Source of the DNA: Planctomycetota bacterium
Lineage (GTDB): Bacteria > Planctomycetota > UBA1135 > GCA-002686595
NCBI GenBank assembly: GCA_947484275.1
Contig: CANKOY010000023.1
Coordinates: 1 to 52,428 of the forward strand
Reading direction: 5' to 3'
DNA length: 52,428 nucleotides
The notes under the pieces are model-generated. The model had not been told where the DNA came from. It searched no databases and was given only the letters and a program-made list of their open reading frames with translations. This document shows, in pieces, positions 35,922-44,912 of the stretch; positions within the stretch are counted from its first letter, which is position 1; every line of letters starts with the position of its first letter. The translations under genes were made by a program, and so were the position numbers.

Positions 35922-35937
35922 TCTGTACCTTCACGCC

Positions 35938-36789
35938 GTGGATCTCCAACTCGCGGACAAGACGATCTTGATCACCGGCGCATCCGGTGGGATCGGTCGC
36001 GCGCTGTGCGAGACGTTCGCCGCCGAGGGAGCGTCAGTGGCACTATGCTCTGCGACGCGCGGCGAGGAGCTTGAGCGCTACGTCGCCGGACGTCCCTGGG
36101 GATCGCGCGCCCTCTGCCTGCGGGCCGACCTGACGGATCCCACGGCCGTGGAGCGGGCCTTTGCGGATGCCCGCGAGCGTTTTGGGCGCATCGATGTGTG
36201 CGTGGCCAACGCCGGCGCCTGGCCGCGGCCCGACGAGATGCTGCACGAGGCCTCGGTCGAGCGCATTCGCGCCACGGTCGGGGCCAATCTATTCAGCTCC
36301 CTGTGGACCGCACGGGCTTTCATGGGCAGCCTCGCCCGCAGCGGTCCGCGCCCGGACGCGCACGGGGCGGCGCTCGTTTTCATCGGCTCCACGGCTGGGA
36401 TCTTCGGCGAACGCCATCACGCCGACTACGCCTGCGCCAAGGCGGGCCTCACGGGACTCGTGGCCTCGCTCAAGAACGAAATCGTGCTGCTCGATCCTTT
36501 TGCGCGCGTCAATCTCGTGGCGCCGGGCTGGACCGCGACGCACATGGTGCGGCCGGAACTGGAGCAGGCGGGCACGATTCAGCGCATCACCCGCACGATG
36601 CCCCTGCGCCAATTGGCCCGGGCAGCGGACATCGCGCGCATGGTCGCAGTCCTGGCTTCACCGGCAGCTTCGCGCCACGTGTCCGGACAGTGCATCACCG
36701 TGGCCGGCGGAATGGAGGGGCGCGTGCTGTGGAACCCAAGCGACGTCGACGAAGACGCCGTGCGCAAACGACTTGGAGACGGTGCCTAG
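35938..36789 (+). CDS. Short-chain dehydrogenase/reductase
   Basis: The 283-residue enzyme shows the SDR signatures: TGASGGIG for NAD(P) at 12-19, the CVANAGAW block, active-site Ser in FIGSTAG, and Tyr-x3-Lys in YACAKAG. LVAPGWTATHM and a SGQCITVAGG C-terminus complete the classical 3-oxoacyl-reductase-like fold. Substrate is unknown. I use the GTG at 35938, which begins the typical first strand and avoids overlapping the divergent cytochrome start at 35921; an ATG at 35908 would overlap it. The stop overlaps the convergent glycosyltransferase stop by four bases. Confidence 0.85.
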   Translation: MDLQLADKTILITGASGGIGRALCETFAAEGASVALCSATRGEELERYVAGRPWGSRALCLRADLTDPTAVERAFADARERFGRIDVCVANAGAWPRPDEMLHEASVERIRATVGANLFSSLWTARAFMGSLARSGPRPDAHGAALVFIGSTAGIFGERHHADYACAKAGLTGLVASLKNEIVLLDPFARVNLVAPGWTATHMVRPELEQAGTIQRITRTMPLRQLARAADIARMVAVLASPAASRHVSGQCITVAGGMEGRVLWNPSDVDEDAVRKRLGDGA

Positions 36790-37928
36790 CAGCCCGCCGC
36801 AGCGTAGGCCGCCAGTGTTTTCTGCGCGCAAGCGCTCCAGGTGAACTTCTTCGCCCGGGCAAGGCCGCGCTCTGAGAGCTCGCCTGCCAAATCCTTGTCC
36901 TCGAGCACGCGCGCGAGTCCAGCCGCGATCGAATCTACATCGAGTGGATCGACGTACAGCGCGCCGTCGCCGCAGACTTCCGGCAGGCAAGTCGCCTTCG
37001 CCACAACGGTCGGCACGGCGTGCAGCATGGCTTCAAGGGGTGGCAGGCCAAAGCCCTCGCTCAAGCTAGCGAACAGGAAGGCATCGGCCGCGGCGTACAG
37101 GCGCGCGAGCTCGGCCTCGGACACATGCTCGAGTCGGACGATTCGCCCGCGTGCGCTGGAGCGCTCGAGGGCCGCGTCGAACGCATCGGCTCCGTGGCCG
37201 CGGGGACCGGCGACGATCCAGCGCTGGGGCAGACCCGCGGCCACCAATTTTTCGAAGGCCGCGAGCATGCGCACATGGTTCTTGCGGCCATCGACGCGCG
37301 AAACCGTCAACACGAAGGCCTCCGAGGCCGACGCCGGACGGGTCCGAGGCAGTGCGCGGCGCGTGGCATGGTCGCAGCCCAATTCCGTGACCACGATCTT
37401 CTCAGGCGCGGCGCCGAGCAGTCGCGCGACCTCCCCGGCCACGTAGACCGTGGGCACGAGCAACAAGCGCGAGCGCTCGACCTGCGCGCGCGCGGCCTGC
37501 TCCATGCGCCGAGCCCCGGCTACGTCGAGCCAACCTCCGCGATCGAGCCCACCTTCGGGATTGATGAAGATGCAATCGAAAATCGTCGCCACTTGCGCCG
37601 CCTCGCGCACAGTCAGCAGGTTGGGTTGCGTGTGATGGAAGACATCGACACCGCCGAGCCAATCGTCTGCGCCGCGCCCGCTCGCGCCCATCAGGAACGG
37701 AAGCCACTTCGAAGGAACTCGCAGGCGCAGGCTGCGCGCTTTTGAATTCGAAAGTCCCAGTTCCTCGGCGGAAAATCGCGCGGGGGACAGTGTCGAGCCG
37801 AACAGCGCGAGGTTGTCGTCCGCCCCAAGCTCGACCAGGGCGCGCACCAGTTCGCGCGTGTAGCGGCCGATGCCCTCGCGATTGACCAGTGCCGGCCGAT
37901 AGTCGAGGCCGACTCGTACCCGGGTCAT
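36786..37928 (-). CDS. GT4-family glycosyltransferase
   Basis: The 380-residue GT-B enzyme begins MTRVRVGLDYRPALVN and shows the acceptor loop REGIGRYTRELV, FHHTQPNLL, a VATIFDCIF block, VPTVYVAGEVARLL, VTVSRVDGRKNHVRML, VSEAELARLYAAADAFLF and SEGFGLPPLEAM with the Glu pair. It is related to the two GT4 genes at 30-32 kb and likely uses a nucleotide-sugar donor for surface glycan. The ATG at 37928 lies two bases after the ChaN-like gene stop, so they are one transcription unit. The open frame upstream belongs to that neighbour. Confidence 0.87.
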   Translation of the reverse strand: MTRVRVGLDYRPALVNREGIGRYTRELVRALVELGADDNLALFGSTLSPARFSAEELGLSNSKARSLRLRVPSKWLPFLMGASGRGADDWLGGVDVFHHTQPNLLTVREAAQVATIFDCIFINPEGGLDRGGWLDVAGARRMEQAARAQVERSRLLLVPTVYVAGEVARLLGAAPEKIVVTELGCDHATRRALPRTRPASASEAFVLTVSRVDGRKNHVRMLAAFEKLVAAGLPQRWIVAGPRGHGADAFDAALERSSARGRIVRLEHVSEAELARLYAAADAFLFASLSEGFGLPPLEAMLHAVPTVVAKATCLPEVCGDGALYVDPLDVDSIAAGLARVLEDKDLAGELSERGLARAKKFTWSACAQKTLAAYAAAGC

Positions 37929-37930
37929 CG

Positions 37931-38815
37931 TCAGCGCACCCGCCAGACGAATTCGGCCGCGCGGGCCAATTCCGCGTCCACCGAACCTGAATGGCCCTCG
38001 TACTCGCGCATCGTCACGATTCCGACGTTGAGCGCTGGCTGACGGCGCAGCAGACGCTCGACCGTGCCCAGACCGAAGTCCGAATGGAAGTAGCCGCAAT
38101 AGTGGACGACCATGCGCGGCGCCGGAGCGGCGCACAGGGCGCGCTCGATCGACTCCGCCATGGCCTCGTCCTTGACGCACTGCGCCAGGAACCACAGCGC
38201 CAGCCCCGGCTCGTCGCTGTCCTCGGGCTTACCCATGGCCGCAGCGAAGCGTCTTTTGTATTCACCCGGCGGAGCAATCACTTCCCGCGGCATGTGTAGT
38301 TCGCCGGCCACGGATCCAAGACCCTGCTTCGACACCCGCGACGCCAAGGGCCGCGGCACATTGGCGGCGATCACCGGCAGGTGGTGTTCCTTGGCGAGCA
38401 AGACCATGGGACGGTAGTGGCTCCTGTAGTTGGGCCAGTGCCGCGTATCCCCGAGGAACGTGGCTTCGTCGATTTCCCCAGCCAAGTAGCGATCGAGGGC
38501 CGGCTGGGCATCGCGCTCGATCATTTCAAAGGTCAGGGAGAGGTTGGGCCGCAGGGCGAGGATCCGCTCAGTCAACTCGAATTGCAGGCGGTGGCCCGTG
38601 TCGCTGTCGTGGCGCTCGCCGAGGAACACCACGTCGCAATCCGCGAGGGTGCGCGCCATCTGGTCCAGGGTCACCACCTCACCACTTGCGGTTTCCACGG
38701 CGACCCAATCGCCACCGCGCCCGGCTCCTCGCAGGCCGTCCCAAAGCCCAGTTCGGCAGCCGCCCAGCAGGGACAGCAGAGCAAGCCAAAGGGGCGCGGC
38801 GCGCAGGCAAGTCAT
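37931..38815 (-). CDS. ChaN-family lipoprotein
   Basis: The 294-residue protein has a lipoprotein signal (LWLALLSLLGGC, Cys20) and the ChaN/DUF399 core: VVFLGERHDSDTGHRLQ, LSLTFEMIERDAQPALDRYL, WPNYRSHYRPMVLLAKE, VIAANVPRPLASRVSKQ and VVHYCGYFHSDFGLG. ChaN of Campylobacter binds haem and has been linked to iron uptake; the protein would sit on a membrane facing the periplasm. No iron-uptake receptor or Fur-like site is seen nearby, so the substrate is inferred only from the family. ATG at 38815 is clear. It is followed by a GT4 gene two bases away. Confidence 0.85.
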   Translation of the reverse strand: MTCLRAAPLWLALLSLLGGCRTGLWDGLRGAGRGGDWVAVETASGEVVTLDQMARTLADCDVVFLGERHDSDTGHRLQFELTERILALRPNLSLTFEMIERDAQPALDRYLAGEIDEATFLGDTRHWPNYRSHYRPMVLLAKEHHLPVIAANVPRPLASRVSKQGLGSVAGELHMPREVIAPPGEYKRRFAAAMGKPEDSDEPGLALWFLAQCVKDEAMAESIERALCAAPAPRMVVHYCGYFHSDFGLGTVERLLRRQPALNVGIVTMREYEGHSGSVDAELARAAEFVWRVR

Positions 38816-38914
38816 TGTGGGCGGAGTCTAGCAGTCCTCGCGCGCCGTGTGGCTCGGGTAGACTTCGCCGCCTGTTCCAGCCCGATTCCCTGAACCCGAG
38901 CCACTGCGCCGCGG

Positions 38915-39634
38915 ATGCCTGAGCGAGACCACGTCACCGTCATCATTCCTGCCTACAACGAGGAAGCGACGATCGCCGGCGTGGTGGAGGACTTCCGCTC
39001 GCGACCGGAGGTCGACGAAGTCCTTGTCGTGGACAACAACTGTCGCGATCGCACGGCCGAGTTGGCCGCGGCAGCGGGCGCGCGGGTGGTGAAGGAACCC
39101 AAGCCTGGATACGGCTGTGCGCTTCGCGGCGGCATGGACGCGGCCCTGGACGGAATCCTCGTGCTCGTCGAGGCCGACGGATCGTTCAAGTCGCGCGATG
39201 TGCCGAAGTTCCTGGCCTACCTAGAACCCAACACCCTGGTGATGGGCACGCGCACGACGTCTCAGATGGTCGATCAGGCAGCGAACATGCGTTCGCTGCT
39301 GCGCTGGGGCAACGTGGTCGTGGGGAAAATGGTGGAGTTCCTCTGGTATCTGTCGATGGAGCCGCGCCTCACCGACGTCGGCTGCACGTACCGCGCCCTG
39401 CACAAATCCACCTGGACCAAGATTCGCTCAGGCGTGCGCGAGGCCGGGCCGGCATTTTCGCCAGAGATGATGTGCGAGGCCCTGCGCCAGCGCATTCGCG
39501 TCATCGAGATCCCGGTGCACTATTTCGCGCGCATGGGCGGCGAGTCCAAACACTCGGCCAACTACCGCAAAATCTCGATGACCGCGCTCAAGATGCTGCG
39601 CGCGATCTTCCGCAAGCGTCTGTCGATCGGCTAG
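38915..39634 (+). CDS. GT2-family glycosyltransferase (dolichyl-phosphate mannosyltransferase-like)
   Basis: The 239-residue cytosolic enzyme has VTVIIPAYNEEATIAGVV, VLVVDNNCRDRTAELA, the metal/donor site VLVEADGSFKSRD and RVIEIPVHYFARMGGESKHS near the end. This is the DPM1-like GT2 group that moves a sugar from a nucleotide donor to polyprenyl phosphate. A lipid-linked sugar made this way could feed the GT-C enzyme or a flippase encoded elsewhere in the window. ATG at 38915. The nucleotidyltransferase follows after 59 bases on the same strand, probably one operon. Confidence 0.87.
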   Translation: MPERDHVTVIIPAYNEEATIAGVVEDFRSRPEVDEVLVVDNNCRDRTAELAAAAGARVVKEPKPGYGCALRGGMDAALDGILVLVEADGSFKSRDVPKFLAYLEPNTLVMGTRTTSQMVDQAANMRSLLRWGNVVVGKMVEFLWYLSMEPRLTDVGCTYRALHKSTWTKIRSGVREAGPAFSPEMMCEALRQRIRVIEIPVHYFARMGGESKHSANYRKISMTALKMLRAIFRKRLSIG

Positions 39635-39693
39635 GTGACTGCCAGAGGGCTCCAGGATCGGCTGGGGAACGGCCGACAGGTACACTTCCTCCC

Positions 39694-40671
39694 ATGACAA
39701 CGTCGAACGACAAGGGCTCTAGCGCCGCGGACCTTATTGGCGTGATCCTCTCGGCTGGCAAGGGCAGCCGCATCGATCCGTTCAATGCGCGCTACCCCAA
39801 GCCGCTGTTGCCGATCGTCAACCGGCCGATCCTGGAGCACCAGGTCGAGCAGATGAAGTCTGTGGGCATCCGCGAAATCGTGATCGTCGTCGGTCACCTG
39901 CAGGAGCTGATTCGCGAGCACTTCGGCGACGGCTCGCGCTTTGGCGTGCAGATTCGCTACGTCGAACAGAAGAACGCACTCGGCATTGCCCACGCGGCGA
40001 TGCAGTTGGAGCGCCACATTTCTGCGCCGTTTCTGTTGTTCCTTGGCGACATTTTCTACGTCGCGAAGGACCTGCAGGCCATGGTGCGCACGTTTCGAGC
40101 CGGCGGAGTCAGCGGCGTCCTGGCCGTAAAGCGCGAAGACGATCCGGTCGCGATCCAAAAGAACTTTGCGGTCACGATCGACGATCATCTCAACGTCTCC
40201 AAGGTCGTCGAAAAGCCGCGCTACTTGGTCAACAACCTGAAGGGCTGCGGCATGTACATGTTCGGGCCTGAGATTTTCGACGCCCTGCGCCAGACGCCTC
40301 GAACCGCGATGCGCGATGAGTACGAGCTGACCACCGCGATTCAAATTTTCATCGACGACAGCTACCGCGTGAAAGCCTGCGAGGTCGTCGAGTGGGACTA
40401 CAACATCACGTTTCCCGCCGACCTGCTCGACTGCAACGCGCGTTTCCTGCGCCACACAGGACAGGCCAACGCGATTTCACCCAATGCGCGTGTTCACCGC
40501 GACGCGGATCTGCGGGGCGCCGTGCTCGGTGACGATGTGGTGATCGAGCATCCGATCCGCATCCATAATTCGATCCTGCTGCCGGGCACGCACATCGTCG
40601 ATCGCGAGGACATCATCGACAGCGTTGTGTCGAGGGAAGTCAGGATCCACTGTCCGCAAGCGAGCAAGTGA
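39694..40671 (+). CDS. Sugar-phosphate nucleotidyltransferase
   Basis: The 325-residue enzyme has the N-terminal nucleotide-binding strand VILSAGKGSRIDPF with YPKPLLPIVNRPILEH, then FLLFLGDIFYVA (metal Asp), VVEKPRYLVNN and a C-terminal short left-handed helix (DADLRGAVLGDDVVIEHPI). It makes an NDP-sugar from a sugar 1-phosphate and NTP; the sugar cannot be told from sequence by eye. It fits as donor supplier for the surrounding glycosyltransferases. ATG at 39694. It ends 14 bases before the convergent YfhO-like gene. Confidence 0.87.
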   Translation: MTTSNDKGSSAADLIGVILSAGKGSRIDPFNARYPKPLLPIVNRPILEHQVEQMKSVGIREIVIVVGHLQELIREHFGDGSRFGVQIRYVEQKNALGIAHAAMQLERHISAPFLLFLGDIFYVAKDLQAMVRTFRAGGVSGVLAVKREDDPVAIQKNFAVTIDDHLNVSKVVEKPRYLVNNLKGCGMYMFGPEIFDALRQTPRTAMRDEYELTTAIQIFIDDSYRVKACEVVEWDYNITFPADLLDCNARFLRHTGQANAISPNARVHRDADLRGAVLGDDVVIEHPIRIHNSILLPGTHIVDREDIIDSVVSREVRIHCPQASK

Positions 40672-40685
40672 ATTCGCGCGGGCTG

Positions 40686-43025
40686 TCAGGGCGAGCTGGA
40701 TCGGCTAGCTCCTGACGAACTCAGCTGACTCCGTGCCGGCAACAGCGCGACCAAGAGCGCGATGACAATGCCCGCCAGGTAAAGCCACAGCCCCACGCGC
40801 GAGCTTTTGGGCGCGTAGTCGGCGCGAACGGAGTCCTCGCCGGCGGGCACGAAGATGGCGGATGAGAATCCGTCCGCGCGCTCGATGTTCGCGAGGGTGC
40901 CCGAGGCGGTGCGCGCTTCCCACCCAGGATAGAGCCACCAGGGTTCGCTGAGCACCAGCCAACGACCGCGCGTTGCATCAGCGCGCTTGACGATTGTCGC
41001 ACTGGAGCTGAGCCGCTCGAAGCCATCGATGGCGGGCTCAAGGTTCAGGGCCTTCATGGCCAGGATGTCGTGCTCCACTAAGAGCACGCTCGCCAGATCC
41101 TCCGCCGACAGGGGGACGGCGACGGTGACCACGGTCTTGCCGAGGGCGCGCATGGCTTCCGCCGCCGCGAGGGCCTGGGGCGACGGCTCCCCGCGCAGAA
41201 TCAATGCGTCCAGCGCGCCGAGTTCCTCGGGCGTGAGTTCGCGCTCCGCCGCCAACTGGATGGTGCTCGCTTCTTGCAGCGGAAACGTGCCTGAGTCGAG
41301 CATCGCGTAGGTGACCTCGCAGTCGTCGTCGCCGTAGACCGCGGCGACCACCGAGGGCTCGATCGCCCGCGCGCGCGCCAGTAGATTTTTCGTCAGCGTG
41401 TTGCCGTCGACGAAATCCGGCATGATCACTTTGGACACCGCCGGGGCACCCGGCGCGTGCGAAGTGGACACCATCCACTCCACCGACAACGTCGAACGCC
41501 GCCGGAAGCGTAATTCGTCGCTGAGCGGCGCCTCGGGCTTGCCGTACAGATGGTATTCCAGGGCCCGCGGCCAGACGTGGCCCAGGTAACCCGAGGGAGT
41601 TTCGACTTCGAGCACGGTCGAGATGAACTGCTCGTTGCGTTGCAACGGCGTGTCGCGGTCCACGTTCATGGCGCGCCATTCCTTGCCGGCGTTGCGCGCC
41701 GCGGCAGGCCACTGCGTGTACAGTCCCGGCAGTTCGGAGAAGCGCTCAGGATTCGTGAACGCCTGCTGATAGCGGAAGGAGTAGGCGAGGCACGGCGCGA
41801 GCAAGGCAGCGATCAGCGCGCCGACACCCACCAGAGCCATGGGGCGTTGGCGCAAGCGCGCAAAGCGCCCCAGAAGTCCGCAGCACCCCAGGCCAGCCAG
41901 CACGGGCAGGAGAGCGTTGACCCCTGTCCAAGCCCGCGAGGCGTTGCGCGTCTGGTCGAAAACCGGCACGTAGTCGAACATCAGACGGTGCACCGATCCG
42001 CCCAGGGCAATCAGGAAGCACAGGATCACCAGGCCAAAGGCCAGGCGCACCACGGGACGCCTGAGGAGCGGTACAGCCGTGAGCGCCAACACCACAGTCG
42101 TTCCGAAAAAAGTGAACCAGGAGAGCCGCGTCCACAGCGTGTCCCAGTCGAACAGGCCGCGCTTCGTCGCCAGAGTGGTTCCCAGGGCCTCGGCGTAGTC
42201 CAGTTCGGCGGCGCGGTTCGTGACGCCGATCCACTCGCGGTAGGGCAGGTACTTGCCGCTGACGATCAGCGCGGCGAGCAAGGCTGCGAGCACTCCGTAG
42301 GTCAGCGCTCGCCGCGCGCGCTCGCGTCCACCGAGTACGCCGAGGAACACCATCCACAGGACAAGCGACAGGGCCGCGTAGGGGATCACGTACAGCCCGC
42401 CGGACAGCACTTGGAACCCCACGAGCAATCCAAGGAACCCCGCTGCGCGGCGCGGGCGCGGGCCCTCGAGCAGCGCGTCGGCGCACAACAGCACCCATGG
42501 AATCAGCGCGTGTGTCGCGCCGTAGGCCACCAAGTTGAGGTGATCCGTGCGCGTCCAGTAGGACAGGGAGAACATGCACGCGCCGATGATCGCGCCGGCG
42601 GTGGCCACGGCGCTCGAGCCGGCACTCGGATCCATGCGCAACCACAAACGACGCACCAGGAAGAACATCCCCAGCGCTGCCACGGACAGGTGCATCAACA
42701 CCGTGAGGTTGATGGTCCAGACCGGCGTGAAGAAGCGCGCGAACAAGAGCACCGGCGGATACAGCGTCGGGTTCTCCGGGTTCGCGTGGAACGGCGATCC
42801 CGTGTAGAGCCAATGCTGCCACAGCGGCAACTGCCCCTCGTTTTGGAGCGCCTCGCAGAGGATCTTGTAGCGCGGGTACTGCAGCTGCGCCGTGTCCGCC
42901 TGGTACAGGATCCGGTCCCCTGAAAAGTAAGGCAGATGGAACAGGAGCGGGAGAATCGCGACGAAGGCGGCGCCGATCCAAGCCAGCTTGCGCGCTCGCA
43001 CCCGCTCGACTGCGTCACTGTCCAT
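40686..43025 (-). CDS. YfhO-like multi-pass membrane protein
   Basis: The 779-residue protein has about twelve hydrophobic segments through residue 410, one at the C-terminus (VGLWLYLAGIVIALLVALLP) and a long soluble outer region between. Motifs such as QADTAQLQYPRYKILCEAL, LPLWQHWLYTGSPFHANP and the final WLVLSEPWWLYPGWEA, with FVPAGEDSV, are those of the YfhO membrane family. YfhO in Bacillus is needed for glycosylation of teichoic acid, acting as a GT-C-like transferase; a similar role in lipid-linked sugar transfer is inferred. ATG at 43025. It lies six bases after the flippase gene stop on the same strand. Confidence 0.85.
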   Translation of the reverse strand: MDSDAVERVRARKLAWIGAAFVAILPLLFHLPYFSGDRILYQADTAQLQYPRYKILCEALQNEGQLPLWQHWLYTGSPFHANPENPTLYPPVLLFARFFTPVWTINLTVLMHLSVAALGMFFLVRRLWLRMDPSAGSSAVATAGAIIGACMFSLSYWTRTDHLNLVAYGATHALIPWVLLCADALLEGPRPRRAAGFLGLLVGFQVLSGGLYVIPYAALSLVLWMVFLGVLGGRERARRALTYGVLAALLAALIVSGKYLPYREWIGVTNRAAELDYAEALGTTLATKRGLFDWDTLWTRLSWFTFFGTTVVLALTAVPLLRRPVVRLAFGLVILCFLIALGGSVHRLMFDYVPVFDQTRNASRAWTGVNALLPVLAGLGCCGLLGRFARLRQRPMALVGVGALIAALLAPCLAYSFRYQQAFTNPERFSELPGLYTQWPAAARNAGKEWRAMNVDRDTPLQRNEQFISTVLEVETPSGYLGHVWPRALEYHLYGKPEAPLSDELRFRRRSTLSVEWMVSTSHAPGAPAVSKVIMPDFVDGNTLTKNLLARARAIEPSVVAAVYGDDDCEVTYAMLDSGTFPLQEASTIQLAAERELTPEELGALDALILRGEPSPQALAAAEAMRALGKTVVTVAVPLSAEDLASVLLVEHDILAMKALNLEPAIDGFERLSSSATIVKRADATRGRWLVLSEPWWLYPGWEARTASGTLANIERADGFSSAIFVPAGEDSVRADYAPKSSRVGLWLYLAGIVIALLVALLPARSQLSSSGASRSSSP

Positions 43026-43031
43026 GGTCGC

Positions 43032-44369
43032 TCACTGTAAGGGCAGCATCGACGAGATCCACGCCGAGAAAAGGAACAGCAAGGGTCCTCCGAGCCACAG
43101 CAGCGCCAGCTTGCCCCGGAACGGAATCACCCCGCGGCGTCCCAGGGCGATCGCTGCGCCGACGGTCACGAATCCCTCGGTGGCGAGGGTCGTCATGGCC
43201 GCGCCCTCGATGCCAAAGCGAGGGATGGCCCAGAAATTGAGCGCCACGTTGAGCACCAGTCCTCCGAGTTGGATCGAGAGCTTCGCGCGGTTGTCGCGGG
43301 AGGCGACCACCGCGGTCAAGAGCAGCGAGCCGGCGTGGACCGCCACGGCTGCGAGCAGAAGCCAGCGCAAGCTCTCGCCGCCGGCGCCCGAGCCCGGCAC
43401 CAACAACTCCAGCAGTTGCTCGGTCCAGGGCCACAGCAGTCCGCAGCCCAGGCCGGCCGCGGCGAACAGGCCCGGCCCCAGGCGTGCGAGGGCACCTTCC
43501 AACCGTCCTTCGCGCGCGCAGCGCGTCAACCAAGGCAAGGCGGCGAGGGTCGTGTACTGGGCGAGCATCAACAAGCTGCTCATGGCCCGTACCGCGACGT
43601 TGTAGGGACCCAGGGCCTCGTCCCCGAGCATCGTGCGGATGAACACGTTGTCGACGTAGAAGTAGCCCTGGGCGCAGAGTGCCGACAGACCCAGGGGCCA
43701 GGCCGCGCTGAAAACGCCGCGTGCGGGTTCCATGTCCGTTGGCGCGCGCGGCAGATGCGGGCGCGCCGCGAAATGCAGCAACAGGTTTCCTAGTGTGCTG
43801 CCCACGGCCACTGCCAGGAGGTACAGCGCCGCCTCGGAACCGCCACCGCTGGCCAGGAGTCCCACGGCCAAGAGGCTCGTTCCGCTCGCCACGGCGCGTA
43901 TCGCCACGGGTTTGCCCCAGGCGAGCTTGTTGCGCCAGACCACAGTGGACAGTTCGAGCGCATGGGTGATCGGATAGAGCGCCGCGAGCACGATCCACGC
44001 GGCGCCCGGCTCCCCGAATCCGAAACTCAGACCGGCGACCACCAGCACGCCGAATGAACCGGCAATCACGCGGATGCGGCGCGCGGAACGCAGGACGCCG
44101 GGCACCGCGTCGGGATCAGCGGCGGTGCGCTGGATCGCCACCTCGCCCGTGCCGAGGTTGACGAGAGTGTCCAGCCACAGGAACAGGTTCAGGTAGAACG
44201 TCAGGCGCCCGAAGGCCTCGCCGTCGAGCTCGCCGCCAGCGAGATTCAGGATCCAAAGCGTGCAGATCACGCTCCAGGCCCGCCCGGCGACTTGCCATGC
44301 CGTGCCCCGCCAAAGTTGGCCGGGCACGCCGGGGGAGGTTCGGTCGATCGCAGGAGGTGAGGCGGCCAA
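43032..44369 (-). CDS. Polysaccharide flippase (MOP/Wzx-like)
   Basis: The 445-residue membrane protein has about twelve hydrophobic helices, with GRLTFYLNLFLWLDTLVNLG, SAAWPLGLSALCAQGYFYVDN (a typical Wzx centre) and GPYNVAVRAMSSLLMLAQY. It would turn lipid-linked glycans across the membrane. The start is uncertain: TTG at 44369 is the first available, and an in-frame GTG at 44327 is possible. It precedes the YfhO-like gene in a two-gene unit. Confidence 0.83.
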   Translation of the reverse strand: MAASPPAIDRTSPGVPGQLWRGTAWQVAGRAWSVICTLWILNLAGGELDGEAFGRLTFYLNLFLWLDTLVNLGTGEVAIQRTAADPDAVPGVLRSARRIRVIAGSFGVLVVAGLSFGFGEPGAAWIVLAALYPITHALELSTVVWRNKLAWGKPVAIRAVASGTSLLAVGLLASGGGSEAALYLLAVAVGSTLGNLLLHFAARPHLPRAPTDMEPARGVFSAAWPLGLSALCAQGYFYVDNVFIRTMLGDEALGPYNVAVRAMSSLLMLAQYTTLAALPWLTRCAREGRLEGALARLGPGLFAAAGLGCGLLWPWTEQLLELLVPGSGAGGESLRWLLLAAVAVHAGSLLLTAVVASRDNRAKLSIQLGGLVLNVALNFWAIPRFGIEGAAMTTLATEGFVTVGAAIALGRRGVIPFRGKLALLWLGGPLLFLFSAWISSMLPLQ

Positions 44370-44744
44370 GCCGACGGAGGATACCAGTCGCGCTGAATTG
44401 GCTCCGGACGAAGGGCTTGACCCAGTGGCGCGGGCTCAGGCGCGAGCGTCCTGAGGTGCCCGAACTTCCAACGTCGCGCAGGCGTTTCCTGGCGGAAATT
44501 TCGAGTTCTTGAACGGCGGGAATTGCCCTTGGGAACGACTTCGTTCCTTGAAACCCGCGCGGGCAATCGGCCTTCCACCGCGCGCTTGCCGCAGGGACAT
44601 GGAAGTCAGCTTCCAGGTCGGGGCAGGAGGGCGACACCGCAAAGGCGGGCTGACATCTCGGTCCATGGGAGCAGCTCAAGGAACGCCCAATTCGCGGCTT
44701 TTGTACTCAGCGAGTGTCAGCTACTCGCCCCCAAGCTCACGGGC
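44370..44744. other. Intergenic region upstream of the flippase operon
   Basis: These 375 bases lie before the flippase gene and before a tiny open frame. Overlapping frames on both strands have no domain, start signal or composition that supports a gene. The base composition is less GC-rich in places (AATTTCGAGTTCTTG at about 44498), which may mark promoter DNA. No clear operator, hairpin or RNA gene is seen. Confidence 0.35.
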
Positions 44745-44912
44745 ATGAAGTCACATCGCCCGCGCCGTTCATTCTGTGGGTCCGCCACCGCCGTCGTGTG
44801 CTTTTCTGGATTCGCAGGCGCTGCCACTGCATTGAAAACGCGGCCCGGCAATCTGCACGGCGACCCGTACGGCTATGGGATCAGCAACTGCGCGCTGCAG
44901 TCCGGGTGCTAA
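44745..44912 (+). CDS. Possible small secreted protein
   Basis: The 55-residue frame MKSHRPRRSF... has a positive N-terminus, a hydrophobic stretch (ATAVVCFSGFAGAATA) with an AxA cleavage site, and a short mature part with two Cys (NCALQSGC). This is a convincing signal-peptide layout for a short peptide. No ribosome binding site is seen and no family is known. Its stop overlaps the stop of the dehydrogenase gene on the other strand by three bases. It may be chance. Confidence 0.3.
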   Translation: MKSHRPRRSFCGSATAVVCFSGFAGAATALKTRPGNLHGDPYGYGISNCALQSGC

